64,000 nucleotides of DNA from Nocardia suismassiliense. GTDB taxonomy: Bacteria > Actinomycetota > Actinomycetes > Mycobacteriales > Mycobacteriaceae. Below, one piece after another: positions 17,501-26,310 of the stretch. Each line of letters begins with the position of its first letter. The first letter of the stretch is position 1. Both the position numbers and the translations under genes were made by a program. The stretch lies in assembly GCF_900269665.1 (NCBI RefSeq), contig NZ_LT985361.1, positions 5,871,780 through 5,935,779 on the forward strand, in the 5' to 3' direction. The notes under the pieces are model-generated. The model ran no database searches. It was given only the letters and a program-made list of their open reading frames with translations, and was not told where the DNA came from.

Positions 17501-18346
17501 CAGCAGCCGGACACCGGCCAATGCCTCCGGCTGCCACAGCGAGGCCAGGGTCGGCACCGTCGAGACCACCGTGACCTTCCTGTCGACCAGCCACGGACCG
17601 AGTTCCTCGCCGCTGCGTACCAACGATCGCGGGGCAGGCACCAAGCAGGCTCCATGCCGCCAGGCCAACCACATTTCCTCGCACGAAGCATCGAATCCGA
17701 CCGACAGTCCGGCCAGCACCCGGTCACCTGGGCCGAGCGGGGATTCCTGGAGGAACAGTGACGCTTCGGCGTCGACGAACGCGGCCGCGGCCCGATGCCT
17801 GACACCGACCGCTTTCGGTGTGCCACTCGAGCCGGAGGTGAAGATGATCCAGGCGTCATCGGTGGGTTCGGGTGCGTGATCCCGGCCGCTCGGCAGGGCG
17901 AGATCGGCGCGCAGGCGCAGCGTGTTCCCGGCGCCGAGAACTGTGCACACCCCTGCCTCACGAAAAATCATCTCGGCACGCTCGGGAGCCTCATCGGCGT
18001 CTACCGGCACATAGGCCGCACCTGCTGCCAAAACGGCGAGAATTCCAATGTATAAATCGGCCTTGCCGGATGGCGAGGATATTCCGACCCGATCGCTGGG
18101 ACCGATCCCCGCCTGGCGTAGCTCGCGCGCTCCGCGTGCCACCCGCTCAGCCAGCGCGTGGTAATCGAGCCTGGTCTGGCCGTCATCGATCGCCGCGGCG
18201 GCAGGGAACGCGGCGGCTGTCGCGGCGAATATATCCAGCAGCGTGCGCTGCGGCGCCGCCATCTCTTCGGGGTAAACCGCCCATTCCGGAGAGGCTCTAT
18301 CCGAATATCGTGAAGAGGATCGAGTTGTCACGGATGAATTTGTCAT
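14513..18346 (-). CDS. Pls-like NRPS: poly(amino acid) synthetase
   Basis: About 1277 aa from ATG 18346, which has GAGGAG upstream. Residues 40-500 are an adenylation domain: IIFTSGSSGTPKAV (A3), NTYGPTEATVV (A5), YRSGDLV (A7), GRADDQVKIGGRRIELGE (A8) and SGKVDRKALP (A10). A carrier domain follows with the Ser in FFGLGGTSL. The last ~670 residues alternate membrane segments with hexapeptide-repeat soluble segments, the NRPS terminal domain known from epsilon-poly-L-lysine synthetase (Pls, about 1319 aa). There is no condensation or thioesterase domain, as in Pls. Such membrane enzymes polymerise one amino acid into short homopolymers; the residue used here cannot be read reliably. LysR gene upstream on the same strand. 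Confidence 0.88.
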   Translation of the reverse strand: MTNSSVTTRSSSRYSDRASPEWAVYPEEMAAPQRTLLDIFAATAAAFPAAAAIDDGQTRLDYHALAERVARGARELRQAGIGPSDRVGISSPSGKADLYIGILAVLAAGAAYVPVDADEAPERAEMIFREAGVCTVLGAGNTLRLRADLALPSGRDHAPEPTDDAWIIFTSGSSGTPKAVGVRHRAAAAFVDAEASLFLQESPLGPGDRVLAGLSVGFDASCEEMWLAWRHGACLVPAPRSLVRSGEELGPWLVDRKVTVVSTVPTLASLWQPEALAGVRLLVLGGEACPPELVERFDRDGREVWNTYGPTEATVVTTAARLRAGEPVRIGLPLTGWSAAVVDPAGTPVNWGQTGELIIGGVGLARYLDESKNTKAYPAWPELGWSRGYRSGDLVRAEPEGLVFVGRADDQVKIGGRRIELGEVESALLELPSVSAAAAVVRDNVVLVGYLLLDNEVQDFDHELAQQLLARRLPHGVAPTLAVLASFPLSASGKVDRKALPWPLPSTGASAELTGDLGWIAGHWRQLLGVEPAPDSDFFGLGGTSLAAARLISLLRQRFPQAAVTDIYHYPTLTALGERLASFGHTEDRVRSVAPVRPPSRVAAVGHSLLSLALLCFVGVRWTLAVLLSTSVFGLLTGTGTTSTPRWLTLGAGVLILLSTPGRLLLTAAVARVLTARLRPGEYRKRSWHHLRLWTAERFAVVVGLTGLPGTPWNLAYARLLGNKIGADVDLHALPPITGLGRFGDGCAVEPEADLSGWWLDGDVLRVGTVEVGAGAAVGGRATLMPGAVVGTGARVAPGTSVDGVVPAQPRRSGKPRRTWRWRLAYALTPVLSGSITVLALMPSAFADAWLNSSGSGDLLTHSAWMVPLFAVVYLLVNLLLTAVLIRVAGRGLQAGDHPVHSRAGWSAWLIQRTTTSVRNTAFPIYASMATTVWLRLLGARIGQRTEVSTVVGIPQLMSVGAGGFLADDSVLAPYQLGGGRVRLGPATVGDRSFIGNSAEVPANHIVGADALIGVLSAAPADSATGSSWLGRPSIVLPRQAENTDQDRTYRPRPGLVLARALVEATRVVPLALNTALAYAVFLVLAQLITTEGLLPAVLCSGAVVLAAGLVGLGLDVVAKWLLLRRIHPGEHPLWSNFVWRNELAAVYHEELVGRWLGPTTLGSPLFNIVLRARGAKIGRGVICETSLLPEPDLISLGHGAVINRGCVIQTHLFQDRILRLGTIRLAAGSTLGPHSITLLDTDLGTASSVSANSLVMRGETLRAYGRFAGNPVAPTR

Positions 18347-18602
18347 GAACACTCCTCGAATTGCCGTGCGCAGGTTGGAGGATCGCTTTGGAATGCACCA
18401 GCCAAACCTATAAAAGGACTCTTAACGGATGGTTGCCGCGACCTGTGTATCGCCTGTGGCACACCGGCGATAAAGGGGTTCCATGGCATGCCCGATGAAT
18501 CGAATTATGAGCCGATCGGCAAACCATCCATAGAGTTGACATGGTTCGGCATAAATTCTCGACAAACCAGACAACAAGAAATTAGTAGACCGCCGTGGTC
18601 CG
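18347..18602. other. Intergenic region upstream of Pls-like gene
   Basis: Between the LysR gene end and the Pls-like start. It is locally AT-richer than its surroundings and should contain the Pls promoter. A TTGACA box at 18536 faces the wrong way (plus strand) and no partner -10 was found. No ORF of interest. Confidence 0.4.
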
Positions 18603-18622
18603 ATATCTGCGTATCAGCAGTG

Positions 18623-19603
18623 TCACCGGGGCTGGCGCCCGACTGGCGATGGTGGGCGACGTACCCCTTCGGGCTCCGTCCGCCGGACCTCCAGCAGACC
18701 CGTGGCGCCGAGCTTCCGGACGAGTTCCGAGTCGCTGACGACCTCGAGGAATTTCTCGACATGTACCGATGCGTCTTGGGCGTGCACCGTCAATTCCCGA
18801 TGAATCGGACGGCAAAGTCGAATGATGGACAGCAGCCTGGCCGATCCGTGCAGTGCCATCTTCGGCACCAGGGCGATTCCGACTCCGTGTTCCACCAGGC
18901 TGAGCGCGGTGGTCACGTCAGGGGCCAGGACAGCGAAGCGAACATGTACGCCCACGCGGCCCGCCTCACGCGAAACGGTGTCGGCGAGATCGGAATTCGC
19001 GCCGCAGCGGATCCACGGCGCCTCGACCAGTTGTTGCCACGAGCCGTCGAAGCTGTTGCGCTGGCTGGGGTGGCAGACGACGACAAGTTCTTCCTCGCCG
19101 AAGCAGTGCACGACCCGTGAGCTGAACTGCCCCAGCGGTCCGATGGCGAGATCGAGCGCACCTCCTTCCAGGGCCGCATTGAGCTCGCGGACATCGGTAA
19201 ACGTCCCGATCTCGATGCCGTCGATATGTCGTTCCTGCCGCATCCGGTAGATGAGCGGTGGCAGCAACTTCTGCGCGATGATCGGGGTGGTGCCGATAGT
19301 CAGCACCCCTTCTCCGAAGGTCTGCCCCATGGCCATTGCCTGCCGAGCGGACTCGACGACCTCGGCGGCTTGGGTGAAGAACTCGCGGCCGAACTCGGTG
19401 AGCCGCGACCGGCGCGACTGCGGTTCGAAGACGTTTCGGCCGAGCGAGGTCTCCAACGCGTCGATCTGTTGCGACATCGCGGACGGTGTTATTCCGAACC
19501 GCTTGGCGGCGGCCGTGAGTGAGCCGAGTTGAACCGCGTTCACAAAGTAATCGAACTGCCGCAAAGTGATTGCATTAGAATTAAGCCCTGGATAATCAGA
19601 CAT
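18623..19603 (-). CDS. LysR-family transcriptional regulator
   Basis: About 326 aa from ATG 19603. The N-terminal winged HTH is clear (GSLTAAAKRFGITPSAMSQQIDALETSLG), followed by the LysR linker helix and a periplasmic-binding-protein-like effector domain (VLTIGTTPIIAQKLLPPL). The C-terminal ~25 residues are Arg/Pro-rich and variable. It reads towards the Pls-like synthetase 276 bases downstream and is the obvious candidate to control it; LysR proteins usually act from binding sites near their own or adjacent promoters (inference). Confidence 0.9.
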   Translation of the reverse strand: MSDYPGLNSNAITLRQFDYFVNAVQLGSLTAAAKRFGITPSAMSQQIDALETSLGRNVFEPQSRRSRLTEFGREFFTQAAEVVESARQAMAMGQTFGEGVLTIGTTPIIAQKLLPPLIYRMRQERHIDGIEIGTFTDVRELNAALEGGALDLAIGPLGQFSSRVVHCFGEEELVVVCHPSQRNSFDGSWQQLVEAPWIRCGANSDLADTVSREAGRVGVHVRFAVLAPDVTTALSLVEHGVGIALVPKMALHGSARLLSIIRLCRPIHRELTVHAQDASVHVEKFLEVVSDSELVRKLGATGLLEVRRTEPEGVRRPPSPVGRQPR

Positions 19604-19778
19604 CGGCAACCTTTACATAGAGCCGTCAGCTCATCTGTAGCGCATTTCGGTCCGTCGCCGAAATTCACACTGCTGGACCGAAGAGCAGCATTTTCCTCGA
19701 CAGCACACTTTCTCGACGTGACCCCGGGAAAATCGATGCCGCATAGCTTGGCAGCGGCTGCGTCCAAGCTGTGGCAAT

Positions 19779-21788
19779 TCAGGAACTGATCGGCTTATTG
19801 AGGTCGTAGACCGTGGTGCCACCCACAGTCACCGCGGTGTAGTGCGCCTGCACCCATGCGGTGATCTGGTTCCCGGCACTGTCGGATGTCGCGTTCCGCT
19901 CGCCCATACCGCCGCCGGCGATGAAATAGTCGATATCGCCGTTGGCGATGTACTGCTGGAATTGGGCCAGGGTCGGCGAATTGTCGCTGCCGGTGAAACC
20001 GCCGATCGCCATGATCGAAGTGCCGGTGGACAATTCGAGGCTCGCCGCCGACTGGGAGCCGACTGTCGCGGCCGCCCAACGACTGTCGGTGTTGCGCACC
20101 AGCTGCTGCAGTTCGACGCTGTTCGACACCGAGCCGCCCCGGCCACCCTCGCGGTCGGTAGCAGCGTCGGTAGGCGGCTGGTCGGTCGCGCTCGCATCGG
20201 ATGACTGTGCGTCCGACGATGATTCGTTGTAACCGCCCGGACCGCCCGGCCCACCCATCCCCATACCCTTGCCTGCCACGACCGGACCTGAGGTAGGAAC
20301 GGAACCGGAGTGCGGCGTCGCTACCGTCTCGACCGCGTACGCGGTGGTGCCCGCGAGTCCGAACAGCAGTCCGGCGATCGCGACGGCGGCGGTGAACTTG
20401 CCGAGCCGGTGCGCGCCGATCACCACGACCGCCGCGATCAGGATCGAACCGATCAGCACGACCCAGCGCAGCGCTGGATACCAGTCCGGCGTGCGGTCGA
20501 GCAAGATGAAGTTCCAGACTCCGGTCGCTGCCGACATCGCAGCGAGTGCGATACGCGCGGTGACGAACTGGCGGCTGCGCCACAGCTCGACCACCGAGAT
20601 CCCAACCAGCGCAGCGATGGCCGGCGAGAGAGCGACCGTGTAGTACGGGTGGATGGTGCCCTGCATGTAGCTGAACACGACGCCGGTGACGAGAAGCCAA
20701 CCGCCCCACAGCATCAGCGCCGCGCGCGTACCTCCGGTGCGCGGGGTCCGGCGAGTGGACCACAGCCCCGCCACCAGACCGATCAGCGCGGCGGGCAGCA
20801 GCCACGAGATTTCGGTGCCCATCGAGTCCCCGAACAGGCGGGTCAGGCCGGTGCTACCACCAAAAGCGGTGCTGTTCGCGCCCCCTCCGTTGCCGCCGCC
20901 GCCGTTGCCTTCCCCGCCCAGGACACGGCCTAGACCGTTGTAGCCGAGGGCGAGCCCGAGCAGGCTGTTGTCGGTCGATCCGCCGATGTATGGGCGCGAA
21001 TCAGCGGGCCACAGACTGACCAGCGCGACGAACCAGCCTCCCGAGACCACCATCGCCGCGCAGGCGCCGATCAATGCGACGACGCGCCGCCAGAAGCCGA
21101 TCGGGGCCGCGACCAGGAATACGAGTCCCAGTGCCGGCAACACCAGGAATGCCTGCATCATTTTGGTGAGAAAGCCGAAACCCACTGCCACACCGGCCAA
21201 TGCGATCCAGCGTCCGCTGCCGTGCTCGGTGGCGCGGACCGTGCAGTAGGCCGCCGCCACGAGCAGCAGCACCAGCAGCGCGTCGGGATTGTTGAACCGG
21301 AACATCAAGGCGGCGACCGGCGTCAGCGCGAGCGCGGCACCGGCGAGCAGCCCGGCGGCCGGGCCACTCCAGCGCCGCACCGTGCCATAGACCAGACCGA
21401 CCGATGCCACACCCATCAGGGCCTGCGGCAGCAGCATCGAGAACGAACTGAAGCCGAGCAGCCGCCCGGACAAACCCATCACCCACAGTGCGGCCGGCGG
21501 CTTGTCCACGGTGATCGCGTTGCCGGCGTCGAGTGAACCGAACAGCAGCGCCTTCCAGCTCTGTGTGCCGGCCTGCACCGCGGCGGCGTAGAACTCGTTG
21601 GCCCATCCGGAGGCGCTCAGACCCCATAGATACAGCCCTGCCGTAGCCGCGAGCAAGATCAGCAGCCCAGGGCGTGACCATCGGGGCTGATCCGGTGAGC
21701 CGAACAGCAATTTGTACGCGCGGGTCTGTCGGTGGTCATGGGACCCCGGACGTTCCGCGTGCTCAACCGGCGCTTCGGTGATGGTCAT
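19779..21788 (-). CDS. Membrane glycosyltransferase, GT39/ArnT-like
   Basis: About 669 aa from ATG 21788, chosen because TIRED-free N-terminal sequence MTITEAPVEHAE precedes the first membrane segment. Roughly a dozen membrane segments follow, with the GT39/ArnT-like first loop NEFYAAAVQAGTQSWKALLFGSLD and its Asp/Glu acceptor residues, then DKPPAALWVMGL. Gly-rich linkers occur mid-protein (GGEGNGGGGNGGG) and late. The C-terminal ~150 residues are an extracytoplasmic domain ending YDLNKP. It probably moves a sugar from a polyprenyl-phosphate donor to an extracytoplasmic acceptor; the GT2 enzyme next door would make the donor. Confidence 0.88.
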   Translation of the reverse strand: MTITEAPVEHAERPGSHDHRQTRAYKLLFGSPDQPRWSRPGLLILLAATAGLYLWGLSASGWANEFYAAAVQAGTQSWKALLFGSLDAGNAITVDKPPAALWVMGLSGRLLGFSSFSMLLPQALMGVASVGLVYGTVRRWSGPAAGLLAGAALALTPVAALMFRFNNPDALLVLLLVAAAYCTVRATEHGSGRWIALAGVAVGFGFLTKMMQAFLVLPALGLVFLVAAPIGFWRRVVALIGACAAMVVSGGWFVALVSLWPADSRPYIGGSTDNSLLGLALGYNGLGRVLGGEGNGGGGNGGGANSTAFGGSTGLTRLFGDSMGTEISWLLPAALIGLVAGLWSTRRTPRTGGTRAALMLWGGWLLVTGVVFSYMQGTIHPYYTVALSPAIAALVGISVVELWRSRQFVTARIALAAMSAATGVWNFILLDRTPDWYPALRWVVLIGSILIAAVVVIGAHRLGKFTAAVAIAGLLFGLAGTTAYAVETVATPHSGSVPTSGPVVAGKGMGMGGPGGPGGYNESSSDAQSSDASATDQPPTDAATDREGGRGGSVSNSVELQQLVRNTDSRWAAATVGSQSAASLELSTGTSIMAIGGFTGSDNSPTLAQFQQYIANGDIDYFIAGGGMGERNATSDSAGNQITAWVQAHYTAVTVGGTTVYDLNKPISS

Positions 21789-21813
21789 ATTCGAGCCTCT
21801 CGTGGTCGGCAGG

Positions 21814-22671
21814 TCAGTGGGTGGCGAGGCGACGAGTCGTGCCGAGCCGGTCGGCAATCGCTTGAATGGGGATGGCGCCGGTCGCGAACCCTCTGCGCAG
21901 CCGGGCGATGCCCTTCAGATCCGCGGTCGCGGTGGCGACGATGTCGACGCGGCTGTCCGGGTCGTCGATCCAGTCGACCGGGACCTCATGGATCCGCAAC
22001 CCGCTGCGTTCGGCGAGCACCAGCAGTTCAGTGTCGAAGAACCAGCCGGTGTCGGTGACCAGCGGCAGCAGATGGTCGGCGACATCAGCCCGGATCGCCT
22101 TGAATCCGCACTGGGCATCCGAGAAACGAGCCGACAAGGTCGAGCGGAGCAGGAAGTTGTAGCAGCGCGAAATCAGTTCGCGTTTGGGTCCGCGGACCAC
22201 GCGCGAGGAGCGGCGCAGCCTGGTGCCGATGGCGAGATCGGAATGCCCGGAGACCAACGGCGCGACCAGCGGCATCAGCGCGGCTAGATCGGTAGACAGG
22301 TCGACGTCCATATAGGCGAGTACCGGCGCGTCCGACGCCGACCACACCGCGTGTAAGGCCCGACCGCGCCCCTTCTGCTCCAGTCGGACGGCGCGGACCT
22401 CGGCGAATTCTGCCGCGAGCGCCGCGGCGATGCCCGGGGTGTCATCGATGCTGGCGTTGTCTGCGATGGTGATCCGGAACGGGTACCAGAACGTCTCGGT
22501 GAGATAGCGGTGCAGTCGACGTGTCGAATCCGCCAGCGTGGCTTGTTCGTTGTACACCGGCACGACCACGTCGAGCACCGGTACGCCGCGTGACCGGGCG
22601 TCCTCGGCGGCGTTGGGCCGGGATTGGAATGTGGTGGGTCCCGAGTGAGACCTGAAGGTAGCGATAGTCAT
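21814..22671 (-). CDS. GT2 glycosyltransferase (polyprenyl-phosphate glycosyltransferase-like)
   Basis: About 285 aa from ATG 22671. It shows DVVVPVYNEQ, the DNASIDDT motif and the DxD-type metal site in AYMDVDLSTD, all typical of dolichol/polyprenyl-phosphate mannose or glucose synthases. No long C-terminal membrane domain is present. It lies 25 bases upstream of the GT39 gene on the same strand and downstream of galU, so the three likely build and use a polyprenyl-linked sugar: GalU makes UDP-glucose, this enzyme loads the lipid, GT39 transfers outside (inference). Confidence 0.88.
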   Translation of the reverse strand: MTIATFRSHSGPTTFQSRPNAAEDARSRGVPVLDVVVPVYNEQATLADSTRRLHRYLTETFWYPFRITIADNASIDDTPGIAAALAAEFAEVRAVRLEQKGRGRALHAVWSASDAPVLAYMDVDLSTDLAALMPLVAPLVSGHSDLAIGTRLRRSSRVVRGPKRELISRCYNFLLRSTLSARFSDAQCGFKAIRADVADHLLPLVTDTGWFFDTELLVLAERSGLRIHEVPVDWIDDPDSRVDIVATATADLKGIARLRRGFATGAIPIQAIADRLGTTRRLATH

Positions 22672-22772
22672 AACACCATGGTCTGACCGTGCTGTGGGTC
22701 CGATCTTTGCCTCAGCTATGCGCTGGCTGTGAAAATCGGCGCGCCCGAGTAGGTCGCGCCGATGAGGTGTCT

Positions 22773-23705
22773 TCACGCGGCACCGGAGTGCCGCACGTCA
22801 TCGACACCCAGCCGATCGAGCAGCCAAACCCGCAGCCCCGCCGCGTATTCGGTGCGATTCAACGCGAAGTCCACCGCGGCACGCAGATACCCACCGGGAT
22901 TGCCGAGATCGTGCCGGGTTCCCCGATGCACGACAACGTGCACCGGGTGGCCCTGCGCGATGAGCAGGGCGATGGCATCGGTCAACTGGAGTTCGCCGCC
23001 CGCGCCGGGGCCGATGGCACGCAGTGCGTCGAAGACGGCGCGATCCAGCAGGTAGCGACCCGCTGCGGCATACGTCGACGGCGCGTCCGCAGGGGCGGGC
23101 TTTTCCACCATTCCGTTGACCCGCAACACATTCGGATCCCCGTCGGCGGGCGCGACATCGAAGACGCCATAGGCGCCCACTTCGGCCCGCGGCACGTCGA
23201 AGGCACAGAGCACGCTGCCGCCGTACCTGCGCCGCACTCGCGACATCGCGTCGAGTACACCGCAGGGCAGGACCAGATCATCGGGCAGCAGGACGGCTAC
23301 GGAGATCTCGTCCGGGTCGAGCGCCTGTTCGGCTTGTAGTACCGCGTGCCCGAGTCCGAGGGGGCGCTGCTGCAGTACGGTTCGTACGGTCAGCAGATTC
23401 GGGGCGTGGCGCACTTTCGCGAGCAGGGCGGTCTTACCGCGTTCGACCAGCGTCTGTTCCAGTTCGCGACTTTCGGCGAAATACGCTGCCAGACTTTCTT
23501 TTCCGGGCGCGGTTACCAGAACCAGCCGCTCGGCGCCCGCCGCGGCGGCCTCTTGTGCCACCAACTCGACACCGGGGGTGTCGACGATGGGCAGGAGTTC
23601 TTTCGGCACCGCCTTCGTGGCCGGTAGGAAGCGCGTGCCCAGACCCGCCGCGGGCACAACCGCGGTACGGAACTGGCGCACGAATTCGGTGGCGGGGTAG
23701 CCCAT
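22773..23705 (-). CDS. galU: UTP-glucose-1-phosphate uridylyltransferase
   Basis: 310 aa from ATG 23705, with AAGGAG upstream. The nucleotidyltransferase signature AVVPAAGLGTRFLPATKAVPKELLP is at the start (two overlapping blocks), with LLPDDLVL and MVEKPAP later, as in GalU. It makes UDP-glucose from UTP and glucose-1-phosphate. First gene of a three-gene minus-strand module with GT2 and GT39, 102 bases between galU and GT2. Confidence 0.9.
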   Translation of the reverse strand: MGYPATEFVRQFRTAVVPAAGLGTRFLPATKAVPKELLPIVDTPGVELVAQEAAAAGAERLVLVTAPGKESLAAYFAESRELEQTLVERGKTALLAKVRHAPNLLTVRTVLQQRPLGLGHAVLQAEQALDPDEISVAVLLPDDLVLPCGVLDAMSRVRRRYGGSVLCAFDVPRAEVGAYGVFDVAPADGDPNVLRVNGMVEKPAPADAPSTYAAAGRYLLDRAVFDALRAIGPGAGGELQLTDAIALLIAQGHPVHVVVHRGTRHDLGNPGGYLRAAVDFALNRTEYAAGLRVWLLDRLGVDDVRHSGAA

Positions 23706-23829
23706 TTCGGTCTCCTTCAAGCTTCGATGAGGATCAGATCGCGAGGTCGCTAGTCACTCTTCGATCTTGGTGGCCCCACCTGGTCACCACCCATGCCGGC
23801 GCTGTGACTCAGCTGTGTGACGGTCACGC

Positions 23830-25371
23830 TCAGCGCGCGACGGCGACCTCGGCATCGGGCAGCCGGACGGTGAATTCCGTACGCCCCGGGCGGCTGTCGA
23901 CCGAGATCTCACCACCGTGTGCGGCAACGACGGCGGCGACGATCGCCAGCCCGAGTCCGGTACTGCCGGCCCTGCGGGAACGCGACGAGTCACCCCGGGC
24001 GAAACGCTCGAAGACCTCCGACTGCAAGGCTTCCGGAATCCCAGGTCCGTCGTCGCTCACCCGCAACACCGCCCCCGCACCGTCGATCTCCAGCGACACT
24101 GTCACCGTGGTCCCAGGTTCGGTGTGGACGCGGGCGTTGGCCAAGAGGTTGGCCAGCACCTGGTGCAGCCGCGATGCGTCGCCCGCGATCATCACCGGAT
24201 CATCGGGCAGCTCCAGATTCCACTGATGCCGCGGCCCGGCGATATGCGCGTCGCTGACGGCGTCCACCGTGAGCTGAGTCAGATCCACCGGCTCGTGTTC
24301 GAGACCACGCCCGGAATCCAGCCGGGCCAGCAACAACATATCTTCTACCAAGGCGGTCATCCGCCGGGATTCCGAATGCACTCGGCTCATCGCGTTGGCG
24401 ACATCGGCGGGCACCTCGGCGTGTTTGCGTTGCGCCAATTCGGCATAACCGCGGATCGCGGCCAGTGGGGTGCGCAGTTCGTGGCTGGCGTCGGCGAGGA
24501 ATCGGCGAACACGGGTCTCGCTGTCATGCCGTGCCGACAGCGCGCAGGTGACGTGATCGAGCATCCGGTTGACAGCCGAGCCGAGCTGACCGACCTCGGT
24601 ACGCGGATCAGCATCCGCCGCCGCGACCCGCACAGCCAGCGCCACCTCGCCGCGAGCCAATGGCAGATCGGCCACCCGGGCAGCGGTCGCCGCGACCCGA
24701 TCCAACGGTGCGAGCGCACGTCGAATGAGCCAGATACCGACGGTCAGCGCCACGATCAGCACGATGACCGTGCCGATCACCAGAACAACCAACACCCGCA
24801 CCATCGTGGCGTCCACAGCGGCCAAAGGTAAAGCGAAAACAACGATTTGGCCCGTCCAGTTGGCGGAGGCGACCACCCGATAGCGGCCGAGGCCGTCGAC
24901 GTCGATCGTCACCGGATCACCTGTCGCCGGGACCACCGCCACCTGCTGCAAAGCAGTGCCCGACAGCGTTGATTGCGTACCGTCTGAACCGATCTTCGCC
25001 GCCTTGGTGACAGTCCCTTCGTCGACGATCGCTCCGACCGCGCCCGGTGGTATACCGCGACGATCCAGGAAGTCCGGCGCCGGGCCCGTACTCGCGGGGG
25101 GTCGTACACGCTGCGGCGGTTGGTCGACCGGTGGCGGTCCGAGACTGGGGCCACCACCACTGTCGGCGAGGGAACGCTTCTGCAGATCAATCACTTCGCT
25201 ATCGAGCTGGTGCACCATGAACTGCCCCAATACCAGTTCGGTGGCCACCCCGATGCCGGCGACAACCGCTACCAGCAAAAGCGCTTGGCCGAACAGCAAA
25301 CGCGCCCGCAGTGACCATTGTCGCGGCGGCCGTACGCGCCGCACCGGCTCAGCCTGCGGGCTTGAGGACAT
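23830..25371 (-). CDS. Sensor histidine kinase
   Basis: 513 aa. Membrane segment near residues 25-48, an extracytoplasmic sensor of about 140 residues rich in Gly/Pro, a second membrane segment, HAMP, then the phosphoacceptor His in ASHELRTPLAAIRGY, N-box NLLANARVH, and G-boxes SDDGPGIP and STGLGLAIV. All catalytic boxes are intact. Its ATG overlaps the response-regulator gene by 23 bases, so the pair is co-translated. It resembles the MprB/TrcS class of actinobacterial kinases; the signal is unknown. Next on the same strand is galU, 124 bases on, so envelope sugar genes may be in its regulon. Confidence 0.93.
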   Translation of the reverse strand: MSSSPQAEPVRRVRPPRQWSLRARLLFGQALLLVAVVAGIGVATELVLGQFMVHQLDSEVIDLQKRSLADSGGGPSLGPPPVDQPPQRVRPPASTGPAPDFLDRRGIPPGAVGAIVDEGTVTKAAKIGSDGTQSTLSGTALQQVAVVPATGDPVTIDVDGLGRYRVVASANWTGQIVVFALPLAAVDATMVRVLVVLVIGTVIVLIVALTVGIWLIRRALAPLDRVAATAARVADLPLARGEVALAVRVAAADADPRTEVGQLGSAVNRMLDHVTCALSARHDSETRVRRFLADASHELRTPLAAIRGYAELAQRKHAEVPADVANAMSRVHSESRRMTALVEDMLLLARLDSGRGLEHEPVDLTQLTVDAVSDAHIAGPRHQWNLELPDDPVMIAGDASRLHQVLANLLANARVHTEPGTTVTVSLEIDGAGAVLRVSDDGPGIPEALQSEVFERFARGDSSRSRRAGSTGLGLAIVAAVVAAHGGEISVDSRPGRTEFTVRLPDAEVAVAR

Positions 25372-26098
25372 ATCCGGCGCCGCGCAGAGTGTGGATCATG
25401 GGTTCGTGCCCGCTGTCGATCTTCTTCCGCAGGTACGAAACATACAGTTCCACGATATTGGACCGGCCGCCGAAGTCGTAGCTCCACACTCGGTCCAGGA
25501 TCTGTGCCTTGTTCAGCACCCGCTTGGGATTGCGCATGAAGAAGCGCAACAGCTCGAATTCGGTAGAGGTCAACGTGATCAGCTCACCCGCCCGGGTGAC
25601 TTCGTGGCTGTCCTCGTCGAGCACCAGATCACCGACCACGATCCGGGCCCCGCTATCTTCGGTGGTCACCCCGGTGCGGCGCAGCAGTGCGCGCAACCTC
25701 AGCACCACCTCCTCGATGCTGAACGGTTTGGTCACATAGTCGTCCCCGCCCGCCGTCAGCCCGGCGATGCGATCCTCCACCGAATCCTTCGCGGTCAGCA
25801 ACAGCACCGGCAGGTGCGGGATCTGCGCACGCAATTTGGCCAGCACCTCGAGCCCGGTCATGTCAGGCAGCATCACATCCAGCACCACCACGTCCGGGCG
25901 GGTGTCGCGTGCCTTGCTGACGGCGGTACGCCCGTCACCGGCGGTCGTGACCTCCCAGCCCTCGTAGCGCAACGCCATCGACATCATCTCGGCGAGCACC
26001 GGCTCGTCATCGACCACGAGCACGTTGATGGCGCTGCCATCGGCTCGTCGCATGACAACTCGTTCCGCCGCACTGTTCCCAGTGGTCATTGTGGACAT
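25349..26098 (-). CDS. OmpR-family response regulator
   Basis: About 249 aa from ATG 26098; the open frame extends upstream without protein-like sequence. The receiver domain shows the acidic pair VVDDEP, the phospho-acceptor Asp in VVLDVMLPDMTG, and the Lys in YVTKPFS. A linker leads to a winged-helix Trans_reg_C domain (LTSTEFELLRFFMRNPKRVL, then VELYVSYLRKKID). Partner of the overlapping kinase gene. Confidence 0.94.
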   Translation of the reverse strand: MSTMTTGNSAAERVVMRRADGSAINVLVVDDEPVLAEMMSMALRYEGWEVTTAGDGRTAVSKARDTRPDVVVLDVMLPDMTGLEVLAKLRAQIPHLPVLLLTAKDSVEDRIAGLTAGGDDYVTKPFSIEEVVLRLRALLRRTGVTTEDSGARIVVGDLVLDEDSHEVTRAGELITLTSTEFELLRFFMRNPKRVLNKAQILDRVWSYDFGGRSNIVELYVSYLRKKIDSGHEPMIHTLRGAGYVLKPAG

Positions 26099-26310
26099 CG
26101 TCCCACCATCACCCCGAACCCTCGGTGCACACTGTGGTGTGTCTATGTGCCGGCTGTGAACCGGCAGACTCATCGGATCCAGAACTGGCACATTGCGTAC
26201 GCCCGGTTCTGGCGCCGGCCTTCGTTGATCGCTGATGGACCAACTGGTGAAACACCAGTGGTGTCCGGCCATCGTGCGGCGCGCCGCTCATGTATGCCTC
26301 ACGTGCTCGG

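Noticed and set aside
18536..18541. TTGACA as a -35 box for the Pls-like gene
   Set aside because: It lies on the opposite strand and lacks a partner -10 at normal spacing.
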